Both the position numbers and the translations under genes were made by a program. From positions 930,001-994,000 of the forward strand of contig NZ_JAXQNN010000001.1 of NCBI RefSeq assembly GCF_034427455.1: a stretch of DNA of 64,000 bases, given 5' to 3'. The stretch is from Jeotgalibacillus haloalkalitolerans. GTDB lineage: Bacteria; Bacillota; Bacilli; Bacillales; Jeotgalibacillaceae. Positions 50,270 through 59,874 of this stretch are shown in pieces (the first letter of the stretch is position 1; each line of letters opens with the position of its first letter). A model generated the notes under the pieces. It worked only from the letters and a program-made list of their open reading frames with translations. It was not told where the DNA came from and ran no database searches.

Positions 50270-51100
50270 ATGATTATTAATCATAATCTAAATGCAATGA
50301 ACTCACACCGTCAAATGGGTGTAAACATGAACCAAGGTGCCAAAGCAATGGAGAAGCTTTCATCAGGTATGCGAATCAATCGTGCTGGTGACGATGCTGC
50401 AGGGCTTTCAATTTCAGAAAAAATGCGTGGACAAATTCGTGGTTTAGAGCAAGCTTCTCGTAATGCACAGGATGGAATTTCACTCATTCAAACAGCTGAA
50501 GGTGCTTTAAATGAAACACATGCGATTTTACAACGCATGCGTGAACTAGCGGTTCAAGGAGCAAATGATACTAATGCTACTGAAGATAGAACTGCAATTA
50601 AGGCTGAATTAGATGAATTAAGTGCAGAAGTAGATCGAATTGCAGCTGATACTGAATTTAATACTCAAAACTTAGTAGGTACTGATGGTGCTACTGTGGG
50701 TACTGTGAGTATTCAAACAGGTGCGAATTCTGCAAACTCAACGATTGATATTACATTATCTGATATGACTGCTACTACTCTTGGTGTAGATACAGGTTCT
50801 CTATTAGTTGACGATAATACTAATGCTAATGCTACAATAGATGCTGTTCAAGGAGCTATTGATAGTGTCTCTGCTTATCGTTCAGAACTAGGGGCAACTC
50901 AAAACCGTCTAGAGCATACAATCAAAAACCTTGAAAATGGGTCAGAGAACCTACAAGCGGCAGAATCGCGTATCCGCGATACCGATATGGCTAAGGAAAT
51001 GATGAACTTTACTAGAACAAATATCCTTAACCAAGCTTCTCAGGCAATGCTTGCTCAGGCTAACCAGCAGCCGCAAGCTGTATTACAATTACTTCGTTAA
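50270..51100 (+). CDS. Flagellin Hag (copy 2)
   Basis: 276 residues, nearly identical to copy 1 in D0/D1 (residues 1-~140 and ~195-276) and diverging in the surface-exposed centre (DGATVGTVSIQTG, TATTLGVDTGSLLVDDN). Start ATG 50270 follows AGGGAGG; an in-frame extension back to 50204 covers the CsrA hairpin and is rejected. Own SigD promoter and terminator. The tandem pair with different central regions may provide filament variety or antigenic change. Confidence 0.95.
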   Translation: MIINHNLNAMNSHRQMGVNMNQGAKAMEKLSSGMRINRAGDDAAGLSISEKMRGQIRGLEQASRNAQDGISLIQTAEGALNETHAILQRMRELAVQGANDTNATEDRTAIKAELDELSAEVDRIAADTEFNTQNLVGTDGATVGTVSIQTGANSANSTIDITLSDMTATTLGVDTGSLLVDDNTNANATIDAVQGAIDSVSAYRSELGATQNRLEHTIKNLENGSENLQAAESRIRDTDMAKEMMNFTRTNILNQASQAMLAQANQQPQAVLQLLR

Positions 51101-51116
51101 TTTTATATTCAAATTT

Positions 51117-51147
51117 AGAGAGACTCTGGTTAGACTGGAGTCTCTTT
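51117..51147 (+). terminator. Terminator of hag copy 2
   Basis: AGAGACTC / GAGTCTCT stem with short inner pairing, followed by a T-rich tail. Confidence 0.85.
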
Positions 51148-51148
51148 A

Positions 51149-51502
51149 TATATTTAAAGAATAGATTCTATATATCCATAAAAGATAATGATTACAAAAA
51201 AAGAATGTAAAATTGTATTTGTATTTAGAGAATTCCTAAACAATATGATAGGAATTATAGCTAACATAGGTTATTGTTACTTTGTTTAGAGTTTTTTAGT
51301 ACATAAATATCATAAAATTTTATTTAAAAAATCTTTTTAATTACTGCCTGTAAATCTTCATCTTATTTTTAAGTCGAGTAGCCTAGTTGCTATTGAAAAA
51401 ATGCGAGCCCTAAGCCTTTACTTCTATTTTGGAAGTAGGGGCGATTTTAATTTTAGGTGAAATAATGACAGAAGACAGTTTGTCTACAAAAATCATTAGT
51501 AC
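51149..51502. other. Gene-poor, structured intergenic region before flaG
   Basis: A/T-rich. It contains the inverted repeat AATTCCTA/TAGGAATT (~51230-51258) and, at ~51375-51445, a chain of pairings (TAGC/GCTA; GCCCTA...ACTTC / GAAGTAGGGGC) that could fold as a branched RNA; no known riboswitch class was recognised. A 22-codon frame with an AGGTG site (51465-51533, MTEDSLSTKIISTKDK...) overlaps the flaG promoter and is doubtful. Confidence 0.4.
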
Positions 51503-51530
51503 TAAAGATAAACAGGGATTATCCGATATT
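51503..51530 (+). promoter_or_regulatory. SigD promoter of flaG-fliD operon
   Basis: TAAA (51503-51506), 16-bp spacer, CCGATATT (51523-51530). Confidence 0.82.
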
Positions 51531-51559
51531 TAAAATATAACCCTCAAGGAGATGGAAAT

Positions 51560-51922
51560 ATGAACAGGATCGGAGAGATTAGCAGCAGCAGAGATTTTCA
51601 ACAGATGGGTCAGACATCATCAGTTACTCAAACTGAAGCGATTGTGAAGCATACTAAGGAAATAGCGAAAGAGTTAAGCAGTCAAAGTCAGAGACCCAAG
51701 GAAGAGCAGCTAGAGCAAGCTGTGCAAGGGTTGAATAATTTACTCAAGCCTTATGATTCTCATTTGAAGTTTGAGTATCATGAAGACCTGGGAGAATATT
51801 ACGTAACGATTGTTGATGATGTTTCAAAAGAAGTAATTAAAGAAATTCCTTCAAAAAAACTGTTGGATTCCTACGCTGCGATGGCTGATTTTCTTGGAAT
51901 CCTGATGGATCAGAAAGCATAG
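51560..51922 (+). CDS. flaG: FlaG family protein
   Basis: 120 residues. A variable N-terminal half is followed by the FlaG core VQGLNNLLKPYDSHLKFEYHEDLGEYYVTIVDD and VIKEIPSKKLLDSYAAM. FlaG influences filament length in other bacteria; the mechanism is unclear. GGAGATGG precedes the ATG. First gene of the SigD-driven flaG-fliD-fliS-fliT-yjfB operon; its stop is 10 nt from fliD. Confidence 0.93.
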   Translation: MNRIGEISSSRDFQQMGQTSSVTQTEAIVKHTKEIAKELSSQSQRPKEEQLEQAVQGLNNLLKPYDSHLKFEYHEDLGEYYVTIVDDVSKEVIKEIPSKKLLDSYAAMADFLGILMDQKA

Positions 51923-51932
51923 GAGTGAGAGT

Positions 51933-53984
51933 ATGCGTATTGGCGGATTAGCAAGTGGAATGGATATAGATTCAATCGTGAAAAATCTAATGATGGCTGA
52001 ACGAATGCCCTTAGATCGAATGAAGCAGGATAAACAGATTCTTGAATGGCAGCGTGATGATTATCGTGCGATGAATGCTTTAATGCTTGATTTCAGAAAT
52101 AAATTGTCTGACATGAGATTTACAACGAATTATCGTGCACGAACAGTGTCAACATCTGATGATACTCGAGTAACTGCAACAGCATCAAGCGCAGCAGCAC
52201 AGGGATCCTACTCCATCACTAAAGTAGATAAACTTGCTTCTGCGGAAACATGGGTTACAACTACAAGTATTAATAGTGATAACTCCACTCCTGTAGATGG
52301 TTCAAAATCTATTAAATCTCAGGAAAATTTATTTGCGAATTCATTGACGTGGCAGACTGGTGCTGTCGGTTCTCAAACCATCACGGCTAACGGGACAGAT
52401 CCTGTAAAGTTAAACCTTCACACAAATGAAACGATTGTTAATAGTGAACTAAGCAAGATGAGTGTACAAGTGAATGGTAAGTCTTATAAAGTAGTTGCTG
52501 CCGGGAATCTAGAAGGTGCTGCAAATCAGGTAACAATCAGTGCAAACGGTGAACTATCTTTCAGCAGTGATGTGCAGATTTCTTCAGGTGCTTCTGTAAA
52601 AGTTGATTACGTTACGAATCAGAAAGTCCAGGAGGGTACCTTAAAAGAAGGTGCTGCAACATATAGTCTTAGCAAGAAGAACCTCGCAGAAGATGGTTTT
52701 ACAGTAAGTCTAGACGGCGGCGCTGGTGTCTCTATTTCCAACGTAACTGGTAATATCGGTACACTTGATGGTATTGGTGAAATTAACCTTGATACAGGGG
52801 TTATTACATTTAATGATGGTGTTGTTTCTGCTGATATGTCAATTCGTGTGAATTATAAGCAGGAATACACGAGCTTCTCAGCTGGTGCATACAACTCCAC
52901 ATCAGGCGCTTCACCAGTTACTGAGAATTTTTTAATTGAATCATCACAGTCATTAAATCAGGTGTTTTCAAGAGTAAATTCGAGTAAAGCCGGTATCTCT
53001 ATGCTTTTAGATGAGACAACGGGTCAGCTTTCAGTCATGAAAAAAGAAACCGGTGATTACAATACGAGTGGAAATGATATTCAACTTGAAGGTGATTTGG
53101 CAGGTTTACTCAACCTTGATTCATCAACCGTTACACAAGGGTCTGATGCGGAGTTTACGATTAATGGACTTGCAACAACAAGGAAGTCCAACACGTTTAC
53201 GATGAGTGGGGTTACTTTTACCCTGAAGCAGACGTTTGATGAAACTGAAACTCCGGCAGGTCTAACTGTAAATAACGATGGAAACCAAGTGTTTGATAAC
53301 ATTAAAGAATTTGTAGAAAATTATAATACACTAATCGGTGGTATTAGTCTAAAAACTTCTGAAGAACGTTATCGTTCATTCCAGCCATTGACAGACGAAC
53401 AGCGTGGTGAAATGTCAGAGAAACAGCAGGAGCAGTGGGACGAAAAAGCGAAAAGCGGTTTAATCAGAAGAGACCCAATTCTGACTGGTGCACTTTCTTC
53501 TATGAGAAATGATTTTTATTCTCCTGTTACGAATTCTGATACTGATCCAATGATGAGACAGTTAGCTTCAATTGGTATTACAACCACCTCAAATTATATT
53601 GAAGGTGGTAAACTCGAAATCAACGAAGCAAAATTAAAAGCAGCAATTAATAATAATCCAGAAGCAATAGAAGCTATGTTTATTGGAGGTAATAACAATA
53701 CAAATGACAGTGAAAAAGGAATCATCCACCGCTTACATGATACTGCAACTGAAACTATGGATCGTCTACGTACTAAAGCAGGGAATGAATTCTCCACATT
53801 ACAAAATTATTCGCTTGGTAAAAGTATTGTAAATGTTGATGAACGAATTCAACGTTTTGAAGATCGTCTCATACAGGTGGAAGATCGTTATTGGGCTCAG
53901 TTCACAGCAATGGAAAAAGCGGTAAGTCAGGCAAATTCACAGGGTATGTATCTTATGAGTCAACTGGGCATGGGTGGTCAGTAA
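51933..53984 (+). CDS. fliD: Flagellar cap protein FliD (HAP2)
   Basis: 683 residues. N-terminal MRIGGLASGMDIDSIVKNLM, a long Ser/Thr-rich central part, and the C-terminal FliD_C domain (LASIGITTTSNYIEGGKLEI, then DRLIQVEDRYWAQFTAMEKA). FliD caps the filament and places flagellin subunits. It is longer than the ~500-residue B. subtilis protein; the extra length is a beta-rich insertion around residues 90-330. AGGAGTGAG precedes the ATG. Confidence 0.96.
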   Translation: MRIGGLASGMDIDSIVKNLMMAERMPLDRMKQDKQILEWQRDDYRAMNALMLDFRNKLSDMRFTTNYRARTVSTSDDTRVTATASSAAAQGSYSITKVDKLASAETWVTTTSINSDNSTPVDGSKSIKSQENLFANSLTWQTGAVGSQTITANGTDPVKLNLHTNETIVNSELSKMSVQVNGKSYKVVAAGNLEGAANQVTISANGELSFSSDVQISSGASVKVDYVTNQKVQEGTLKEGAATYSLSKKNLAEDGFTVSLDGGAGVSISNVTGNIGTLDGIGEINLDTGVITFNDGVVSADMSIRVNYKQEYTSFSAGAYNSTSGASPVTENFLIESSQSLNQVFSRVNSSKAGISMLLDETTGQLSVMKKETGDYNTSGNDIQLEGDLAGLLNLDSSTVTQGSDAEFTINGLATTRKSNTFTMSGVTFTLKQTFDETETPAGLTVNNDGNQVFDNIKEFVENYNTLIGGISLKTSEERYRSFQPLTDEQRGEMSEKQQEQWDEKAKSGLIRRDPILTGALSSMRNDFYSPVTNSDTDPMMRQLASIGITTTSNYIEGGKLEINEAKLKAAINNNPEAIEAMFIGGNNNTNDSEKGIIHRLHDTATETMDRLRTKAGNEFSTLQNYSLGKSIVNVDERIQRFEDRLIQVEDRYWAQFTAMEKAVSQANSQGMYLMSQLGMGGQ

Positions 53985-54004
53985 TTGTACAAGGAGTGTT
54001 TTAA

Positions 54005-54406
54005 ATGGTGAAAAACCCACAGCAGGCGTATGCAAACAATTCAGTAAATACAGCTTCACCAGGCGAATTAACGTTAATGCTCTATAACGGTTGTCTTAAG
54101 TTCATTAAGCAGGCAGAGATTGCGATGGAGCAAAAAAATGTTGAACAAAAGAATATTAATATACAAAAAGCCCAAGCGATTTTAAGAGAACTGTCGATTA
54201 CATTAAAAACAGATCAGGAGATCGGTAAAAACATGCTTGCTCTTTATGATTTTTTAATCAGCCGCCTGATTGAAGCAAATATTCAAAATAATATAGAGAT
54301 CCTCACTGAAGTTAGTGGATTTGTTGCACAGTTCCGTGACACATGGAAAGAAGTAATCCAGACAAACAGAAAGCTTCAGCAAGTAGGTGCAGGCGGTAGA
54401 GTCTGA
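54005..54406 (+). CDS. fliS: Flagellin export chaperone FliS
   Basis: 133 residues: NPQQAYANNSVNTASPGELTLML and LYNGCLKFIKQAEIAM, then RLIEANIQNNIEILTEVSGFVAQFRDTWKEV, a complete FliS four-helix bundle. It keeps flagellin unfolded and binds FlhA. The stop TGA shares a base with the next ATG (TGATG), coupling it with the FliT-like gene. Confidence 0.96.
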   Translation: MVKNPQQAYANNSVNTASPGELTLMLYNGCLKFIKQAEIAMEQKNVEQKNINIQKAQAILRELSITLKTDQEIGKNMLALYDFLISRLIEANIQNNIEILTEVSGFVAQFRDTWKEVIQTNRKLQQVGAGGRV

Positions 54407-54753
54407 TGTCATTAGCAATTTGTCACCGAATTACAAGAGAGTTATTTGATGTTGTGAACGAACAGGCTGATACCGAACGAGACGAAATCATTGAAAAAGT
54501 CACTTCTCTTTTAAATGAAAGGGAAGTGATTCTGGCGCAAGTTCAAAAACCGGTTACTCCTGAAGATGAAGTACTGGCACGGGAAATTATTCAGTGGAAT
54601 AAAGTGATTGAAGCAGAACTTGCAAATATTAAACTGGATATACAGAAAAAGATTAAACAGACCGGTGATAAAAAACAAACCGCAGCGAAGTATAATAACC
54701 CGTATGCCAATGCTGAAGCTAAAGATGGCATTTATTACGATAAGCGGAATTGA
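54406..54753 (+). CDS. fliT: FliT-like flagellar chaperone
   Basis: 115 residues, helical: ITRELFDVVNEQADTERDEIIEKVTSLLNEREVILAQV, followed by a second amphipathic helix and a basic tail (KYNNPYANAEAKDGIYYDKRN). Size and position after fliS match FliT, the FliD chaperone. Sequence similarity in this family is weak, so the call is mainly by context. Confidence 0.8.
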   Translation: MSLAICHRITRELFDVVNEQADTERDEIIEKVTSLLNEREVILAQVQKPVTPEDEVLAREIIQWNKVIEAELANIKLDIQKKIKQTGDKKQTAAKYNNPYANAEAKDGIYYDKRN

Positions 54754-54767
54754 TGGGAGCAGGTTAT

Positions 54768-54968
54768 ATGGATATTGCGGCACCATCAATTGCACTCAGC
54801 ACTTCTAGAGTTCAACAGGCCACTTCTTTCGCTTTAATGAAAGAGACAATGGATCACACACAGCAGGGAGCGAACTCATTGATTAGTATGATGAGTTCAG
54901 AAAGTACAAAGGCAGTTCAGCATGCTGCTCAGCCGCATTTAGGCAGTCATGTTGATGTGAGTGGTTGA
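54768..54968 (+). CDS. YjfB-like putative motility protein
   Basis: 66 residues: MDIAAPSIALSTSRVQQATSF, then ALMKETMDHTQQGANSLISMM, resembling the SigD-dependent YjfB family (MDI...VSLMK...). Start ATG 54768 with GGGAGCAGG upstream; the longer reading from 54750 overlaps the fliT stop. Function unknown. Last gene of the flaG operon. Confidence 0.72.
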   Translation: MDIAAPSIALSTSRVQQATSFALMKETMDHTQQGANSLISMMSSESTKAVQHAAQPHLGSHVDVSG

Positions 54969-54974
54969 GTGGAG

Positions 54975-55000
54975 GGCATCTCTTTGGGAGGTGTCTTTTT
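54975..55000 (+). terminator. Terminator of the flaG-yjfB operon
   Basis: GGCATCTC / GAGGTGTC stem (G-U pairs), 5-nt loop, five T. Confidence 0.75.
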
Positions 55001-55114
55001 AGTTTGAAATTAGGTTAGAAGGCTGGCTTTCTTATCAGGACAACCTATGTGTGCCGATATGGCTGATACAGCATTCAGATGTGATGACGCATACCTCGAT
55101 GCTCACTTTACCAA

Positions 55115-55225
55115 CCTCAACCCGGGTGTGTCGCTACTTCAAACAGAATCATACATACGTCGATGGTTTCCATGCGCACCTGGGCAGTGTAGGTAGTGAA
55201 GGAAGGGACAGACCCTCCCTTCGCA
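55115..55225. repeat. Iteron core and GGGACAGACCC hairpin before mcp
   Basis: CTCAACCCGGGTGTGTCGCTAC (55117-55138) is the core of the composite repeat in reverse. GAAGG-AAGGGACAG / ACCCTCCCTTC (55198-55222) is a GGGACAGACCC-family hairpin. The region 55001-55300 has no gene. Confidence 0.55.
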
Positions 55226-55315
55226 AAGTGAAACTTTTATACCAAAAATCATTCACAAATAAGCCTTAATACCCGATAATAAGACTATACATATAGCAAG
55301 ATGGGGGTTAATAAT

Positions 55316-57004
55316 TTGAAGATTAAAGGGAAATTGATCACGTCGTATTTGGTTATTGCAGGACTTTTGATCCTGCTTGGGGTTGTAAGCGTGTTGTCTT
55401 TGAATCAGGTGAATGAGAATGGAAAAAGTATGTATGCGGATCAGCTTGTGCCGGTTTCGATTGTGGCGGATTTGACGAGGATGACGGAGAATACGCGTGT
55501 GCAGATGTCGAGTGCCGTGCTGCTTGAGAGTCCCCGTATGACACAGACTGCTGTGCAGAATATGGATCAGGTGGATACGCTTGTGGATATGTTATGGGCG
55601 ACGAATCCGGGTCCTGTTATATCTGATTCTCTGACCAGTTTTGAAGAAAATTGGTCGGTATACAGGGAATCTGTGGAAAGGAATATTCCGATAATTGAGG
55701 CTGGAGATTATGATGAAGCTGCGCAGGGAATTGGTGCATCCGGTTCTGTTTTTGCGATGGCCCAGACGGATCTGATTGATATGAAGACCCGTAGTGTTGG
55801 GGTGGCGGATCAGCTGAATTTGGAAAATGAAGAGATTTTTGAAACGAATCAGTTAATCATTTTAGTCATCAGTGGTGCCGCTTTACTTGCCGCCATTGCA
55901 ATCGGTATTTTTATGGGACGTGCAATCGGCAGTCCGCTGAAGCGCGTGGCATCACGCATGGAGCATGTATCCAACGGTGATCTGTCGCATGACACGCTCG
56001 TTTCTAAGCGAAAAGATGAAATCGGTACACTTGTTGCCGCGACAAATAAAATGCAGGAAGACCTGAAAACAGTGGTCAGTAAAATTGCTGCAGCAACTGA
56101 AAATGTGTCTGCTCAAAGCGAGGAGTTGACGCAATCTGCAAATGAAGTGCGTGAAGGCAGTCAGCAGATTGCGGTGACGATGCAGGAAATTGCTTCCGGA
56201 ACTGAAGCACAGGCGACAAATGCCGGCTCACTTTCTGAAACAATGGAAGTATTTTCAGGGAAGATTCAGGATACGACACAGCAAAGTGAAAAGGTTTCGA
56301 ATCGTTCACGCACCGTCATGACAAGTGCTGAAGAAGGATCACAGATGATGGAATCCTCCATTCAGCAGATGATAGTGATTGATCAGGTCATGACTGAAGC
56401 GGTTGGCAAAGTGCGAGGTCTTGATCATCAGACAAATGAAATATCAAAGCTTGTCGGTGTGATTCGTGAGATTGCCGAGCAGACCAACCTTTTAGCACTG
56501 AATGCAGCCATCGAAGCAGCACGTGCAGGTGAGCAGGGGAAAGGATTTGCAGTGGTGGCAGATGAAGTCCGTAAGCTTGCCGAGCAGGTAGCGAACTCTG
56601 TAAATGATATCACCGGTTTTGTAAATGGCATCCAGACTGAATCACGCAGCGTCGTCAGTTCACTTGAGCAGGGGTATGAAGAAGTCAATGAGGGAACGAA
56701 ACAGATTGCGGTGACTGGTGAGCGATTCAATGAAATTAACGGATCAATCAGGGATATGATTCAGATGGTGGATCAGATTACGGATAACCTGCAGGATATT
56801 TCAAATGGCAGTCAGTCAATGAATGCCTCTGTTCAGGAGATTGCTTCTATATCACAGGAATCTGCAGCCGGTGTTGAAGAAGCTGCCGCATCGAGTGAGC
56901 AGTCACTTAGTACAATGGAGACGATTTCTGCGAGTGCAGAAGAGCTTGCAGGGCTTGCAGAAGAGCTGGCTGGTGAGGTAAGAAAGTTTAAGTTGAATGC
57001 ATGA
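55316..57004 (+). CDS. Methyl-accepting chemotaxis protein
   Basis: About 562 residues. First transmembrane helix ~8-28 ([20 protein letters not shown]), a four-helix-bundle extracellular sensor (~30-180), second helix ~184-205 ([20 protein letters not shown]), HAMP (~205-260) and the cytoplasmic signalling domain with the hairpin tip [20 protein letters not shown] and [11 protein letters not shown]. Ligand unknown. Start TTG 55316 follows GGGGG by 8 nt; the ATG at 55301 has no ribosome site. A CCGATAAT at 55273-55280 may be a SigD -10. Confidence 0.93.
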   Translation: MKIKGKLITSYLVIAGLLILLGVVSVLSLNQVNENGKSMYADQLVPVSIVADLTRMTENTRVQMSSAVLLESPRMTQTAVQNMDQVDTLVDMLWATNPGPVISDSLTSFEENWSVYRESVERNIPIIEAGDYDEAAQGIGASGSVFAMAQTDLIDMKTRSVGVADQLNLENEEIFETNQLIILVISGAALLAAIAIGIFMGRAIGSPLKRVASRMEHVSNGDLSHDTLVSKRKDEIGTLVAATNKMQEDLKTVVSKIAAATENVSAQSEELTQSANEVREGSQQIAVTMQEIASGTEAQATNAGSLSETMEVFSGKIQDTTQQSEKVSNRSRTVMTSAEEGSQMMESSIQQMIVIDQVMTEAVGKVRGLDHQTNEISKLVGVIREIAEQTNLLALNAAIEAARAGEQGKGFAVVADEVRKLAEQVANSVNDITGFVNGIQTESRSVVSSLEQGYEEVNEGTKQIAVTGERFNEINGSIRDMIQMVDQITDNLQDISNGSQSMNASVQEIASISQESAAGVEEAAASSEQSLSTMETISASAEELAGLAEELAGEVRKFKLNA

Positions 57005-57012
57005 TCAGGAAT

Positions 57013-57041
57013 CCGGGGCTAGGGGGAGCTCCGGGTTTTTT
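57013..57041 (+). terminator. mcp terminator
   Basis: CCGGGGCT / AGCTCCGG stem (one G-U), 6-nt loop, T-run. Confidence 0.88.
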
Positions 57042-57097
57042 ATGTTTTTGCTGGATGACGTGTAGGGTAAATTGAGGTAGGTTCACGCCTTGTCGAC

Positions 57098-57330
57098 GTA
57101 GCGATACACCTGGGTTGAGTGCTGTTCATATGCAATTGAAGTATGTTCCACTTTATTTGAGTGCGGTGCCCACCCTGTTGATGACTTTAAGAAACTAAAA
57201 GCCTGTTTCCTAAGTGAACGAATAGGATGAGGGAGTCGAACGTTGTATTTTAGCTGTCTACGTAGGTGAATTGGGCTGTGATGTAGCGATACACCCGGGG
57301 TGAGAGCAGTGATTTTCCTATTCACTGCGC
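57098..57330. repeat. Composite iteron repeat, copy 6
   Basis: GTAGCGATACACC (57100), TTGA iterons at 57115, 57136, 57157 and 57178 (exactly 21 bp apart), C hairpin (57176-57223; AAGAAACTAAAAGCCTGT), and a second GTAGCGATACACCCGGGG at 57284. No gene in 57042-57488. Confidence 0.75.
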
Positions 57331-57500
57331 TACACTCCTGTATCTGCGGCTGTTGATCTCCTTGTTCAGTGCTTATCACTCGCCGATTGTGACAGACAGC
57401 CACATTTTTTGTCGCAAAAGTCTGAAAATACATTCGACAAATCCTCCTATTTTCCTACAAATGGTATATAATAGAGCCATTACCAGCAGGAGGTGGAGTG

Positions 57501-59696
57501 ATGGGTCTTTTTGAAAGATTGATGAAGGGTGCTGAGGAGTCAGCTGATACTGCTGAAGTCACAAGTTCATTTAGAGTGAGCCAGGAGCAGATTAATGAGC
57601 TCGGCGCTTTTGCTAAGACTGCACTTTGGACGTTGGATATTCAAACAGGACGCGTTACCAGCTGTACACGCAGTATTGAGGAAATTTCGGGTTATGCTGC
57701 AGAACTGTTTTTGTCTGATGAGCTGAAATGGGAGCACCTAATTCAAAAAGAATTCCATCAATTATACCTTGAAAAACAGAAGCTGCTGAAATCAGGTGAG
57801 CCGGTTCAGAGTGAATATCAGATTAAAGATAAAGAAGGAAATCTGCGCTGGATCAGTGATAAAGTGATTCCCGAGTTAAATGACGCGGGCGAACTGATTG
57901 GCATATACGGTGTGCTGATGGATATGACGGAAGAGAAAACGCGTGAAATAAAAGAGGCGTTTGATGCTGATCATGAAAAGCTGACGGGACTGCCAAATCA
58001 ACAGAAATTGTTAAAAGATCTGGACGTAAAAATGAAATTGAGTCAGCCGTTTACAATTTTGACGCTGAAGCTTGACCGGATGACGCTTGTATCTGACGTG
58101 ATTGGGCGGAAAACCGGTAAAAAAGCTGTTCAGAAAATGGCGGAGCTGCTGGACATTCTCAATGTCGAAAATGCACAAATCTATCATGTGAGGAAGAACG
58201 AGTTTATATTTTTATATCACAAAAAATTAAGTGATGAGGAGGCCGTCGAGCAATGCAAAAAGCTGATTGACGGTATTCAGTGCCCCATCATTATTGATAA
58301 GCTTGAACTTTACTTTACCGGATTTATCGGTGCAGCCGCCTTCCCGGAAGATGGAACGACTCCATCAGCACTGATTAAAAACGTACATAAAGCACTTTAC
58401 TATGCGATAGAATCCGGTGTGAATTCATATATGATCCACTCGGAAAATATCAGCCTGGATACATATAAAAGAATTTCCATTGACCGGGATTTGTTTAGGG
58501 CAGTGAAAGAAAATCAGTTTGAGCTGAAATTCCAGCCGCTTGTTGAAATTGAGCGAAATATGATTATTGGCGCTGAGGCGTTAATCCGCTGGGATCATCC
58601 GGAATGGGGGGTGCTTTCGCCTGATGAATTTCTTGGGCTTGCTGAAAGCAACGGGCTGATCTCTGATATTGATAACTGGGTGCTGGAAGAAGTCTGCCGC
58701 AATCTGGATCTCTGGCGACGTCAGAAGGTGCCGCTCGTACCAATCTCTGTGAATCGTTCTGCAAAAAGTTTTCTACAGTTTGATACGCTTGAAAAAATGG
58801 TCACACCATTAAGAACTTATGACATTGATCCGGGACTCATCCACTTTGAACTGACAGAATCGTCACTTGTTGAAAATTATGACCGCGTGTCAGCTGTGAT
58901 CAATCAGCTGAAAGATAGAGGATTCAAAGTGGCGCTCGATGACTTTGGTACCGGTTTTTCATCACTTTTTCATCTGAAGGAATTCCGAGTTCATACCCTT
59001 AAAATCGATAAGTCATTTATCGGCAGCCTCCTTGAAGAGCCTGAAAACATGGCCATCACCAGTGCGATTATCCAGATGGCCAAGGACCTTGAACTGAAGG
59101 TGACAGCGGAAGGCGTTGAGAATCCGGCGATATTAAAATGGCTGCTGGAACGCGGTTGCGACTACGTTCAGGGTTATTTATACAGTAAACCGATTGCACC
59201 AGAAAATATCCGCAAGCTGTTTGCCAGACGCATTTTAAAGCCATTATTCATTGGCGGGGCACATTCAATTGAAAACAGACGGACTTATTTCAGAATCAAG
59301 CTGCCATACAAAATGACAGGCGCCATGACAATCACCCAGCTTGCCGGTAAACCTTTATCCATTGGTAAAACACCAATTCTCATCGATAATGTTGGAGGTG
59401 GAGGGCTTTCATTTACAGGGAAAATGGAACTGCCCATTCGCCAGGATGTCATGATGAAATTTTATTTTGAAATCAATGGAAAACCATATGAAGTGACGGG
59501 ACAGTGCAGACGAAAACATGAGGTGAAGGAAAAACTGTATCAGTATGGGGTGGAATTTATCATGAATGAAACTGCCCGTGACCAGTTGATCTCTGCACTG
59601 CACGAATTGCAGCTTCATGTAAGAAATCATCCTTACAATCCGCGATATCCACATTTTGAAGATGCGGACCATGAATATTTTCACTCAGGAAAATAG
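57501..59696 (+). CDS. PAS-degenerate GGDEF-EAL-PilZ protein
   Basis: About 731 residues, cytoplasmic. PAS (~45-155), a GGDEF-like domain (~160-310) whose active loop reads VRKNEFIFLYH instead of GGDEF, hence without cyclase activity. An intact-looking EAL domain (~325-570) has AEALIRWDHP, FELTESSLV, ALDDFGTGFSSL, TLKIDKSFI and AEGVENPAI. A C-terminal PilZ domain (~595-715) has RRTYFRIKLP (RxxxR) and DNVGGGGLSF. It probably degrades c-di-GMP and senses it through PilZ. AGGAGGTGG precedes ATG 57501. Confidence 0.92.
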   Translation: MGLFERLMKGAEESADTAEVTSSFRVSQEQINELGAFAKTALWTLDIQTGRVTSCTRSIEEISGYAAELFLSDELKWEHLIQKEFHQLYLEKQKLLKSGEPVQSEYQIKDKEGNLRWISDKVIPELNDAGELIGIYGVLMDMTEEKTREIKEAFDADHEKLTGLPNQQKLLKDLDVKMKLSQPFTILTLKLDRMTLVSDVIGRKTGKKAVQKMAELLDILNVENAQIYHVRKNEFIFLYHKKLSDEEAVEQCKKLIDGIQCPIIIDKLELYFTGFIGAAAFPEDGTTPSALIKNVHKALYYAIESGVNSYMIHSENISLDTYKRISIDRDLFRAVKENQFELKFQPLVEIERNMIIGAEALIRWDHPEWGVLSPDEFLGLAESNGLISDIDNWVLEEVCRNLDLWRRQKVPLVPISVNRSAKSFLQFDTLEKMVTPLRTYDIDPGLIHFELTESSLVENYDRVSAVINQLKDRGFKVALDDFGTGFSSLFHLKEFRVHTLKIDKSFIGSLLEEPENMAITSAIIQMAKDLELKVTAEGVENPAILKWLLERGCDYVQGYLYSKPIAPENIRKLFARRILKPLFIGGAHSIENRRTYFRIKLPYKMTGAMTITQLAGKPLSIGKTPILIDNVGGGGLSFTGKMELPIRQDVMMKFYFEINGKPYEVTGQCRRKHEVKEKLYQYGVEFIMNETARDQLISALHELQLHVRNHPYNPRYPHFEDADHEYFHSGK

Positions 59697-59717
59697 CCTT
59701 TCGGGGTTATTTTTTTG
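59692..59717 (+). terminator. Terminator after EAL-PilZ gene
   Basis: AATAGCC / GGTTATT stem, T-run; it overlaps the stop codon region. Confidence 0.75.
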
Positions 59718-59874
59718 TTTAATCAGGAACTATTCAAGCTGCGCAAGGGTTGTATATCCAATCTAAAATCACTGGTATATCTTTATTTCTCAGAATCTTA
59801 TAAATATTTGTCCAACTCCCTTTCACCGGTGTACAATGTACATACAAATGAAGTGTGTGGAAGGAGTGTGTCGT

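Noticed and set aside
55047-55060. ATGTGTGCCGATAT, identical to the hag promoter -10 region
   Set aside because: No TAAA-like -35 at 14-16 bp (TCAG instead) and no gene at a suitable distance; not called as a SigD promoter.
55051-55269. 72-codon frame on the plus strand before mcp
   Set aside because: It crosses a composite-repeat core and a GGGACAGACCC hairpin and lacks a ribosome site.
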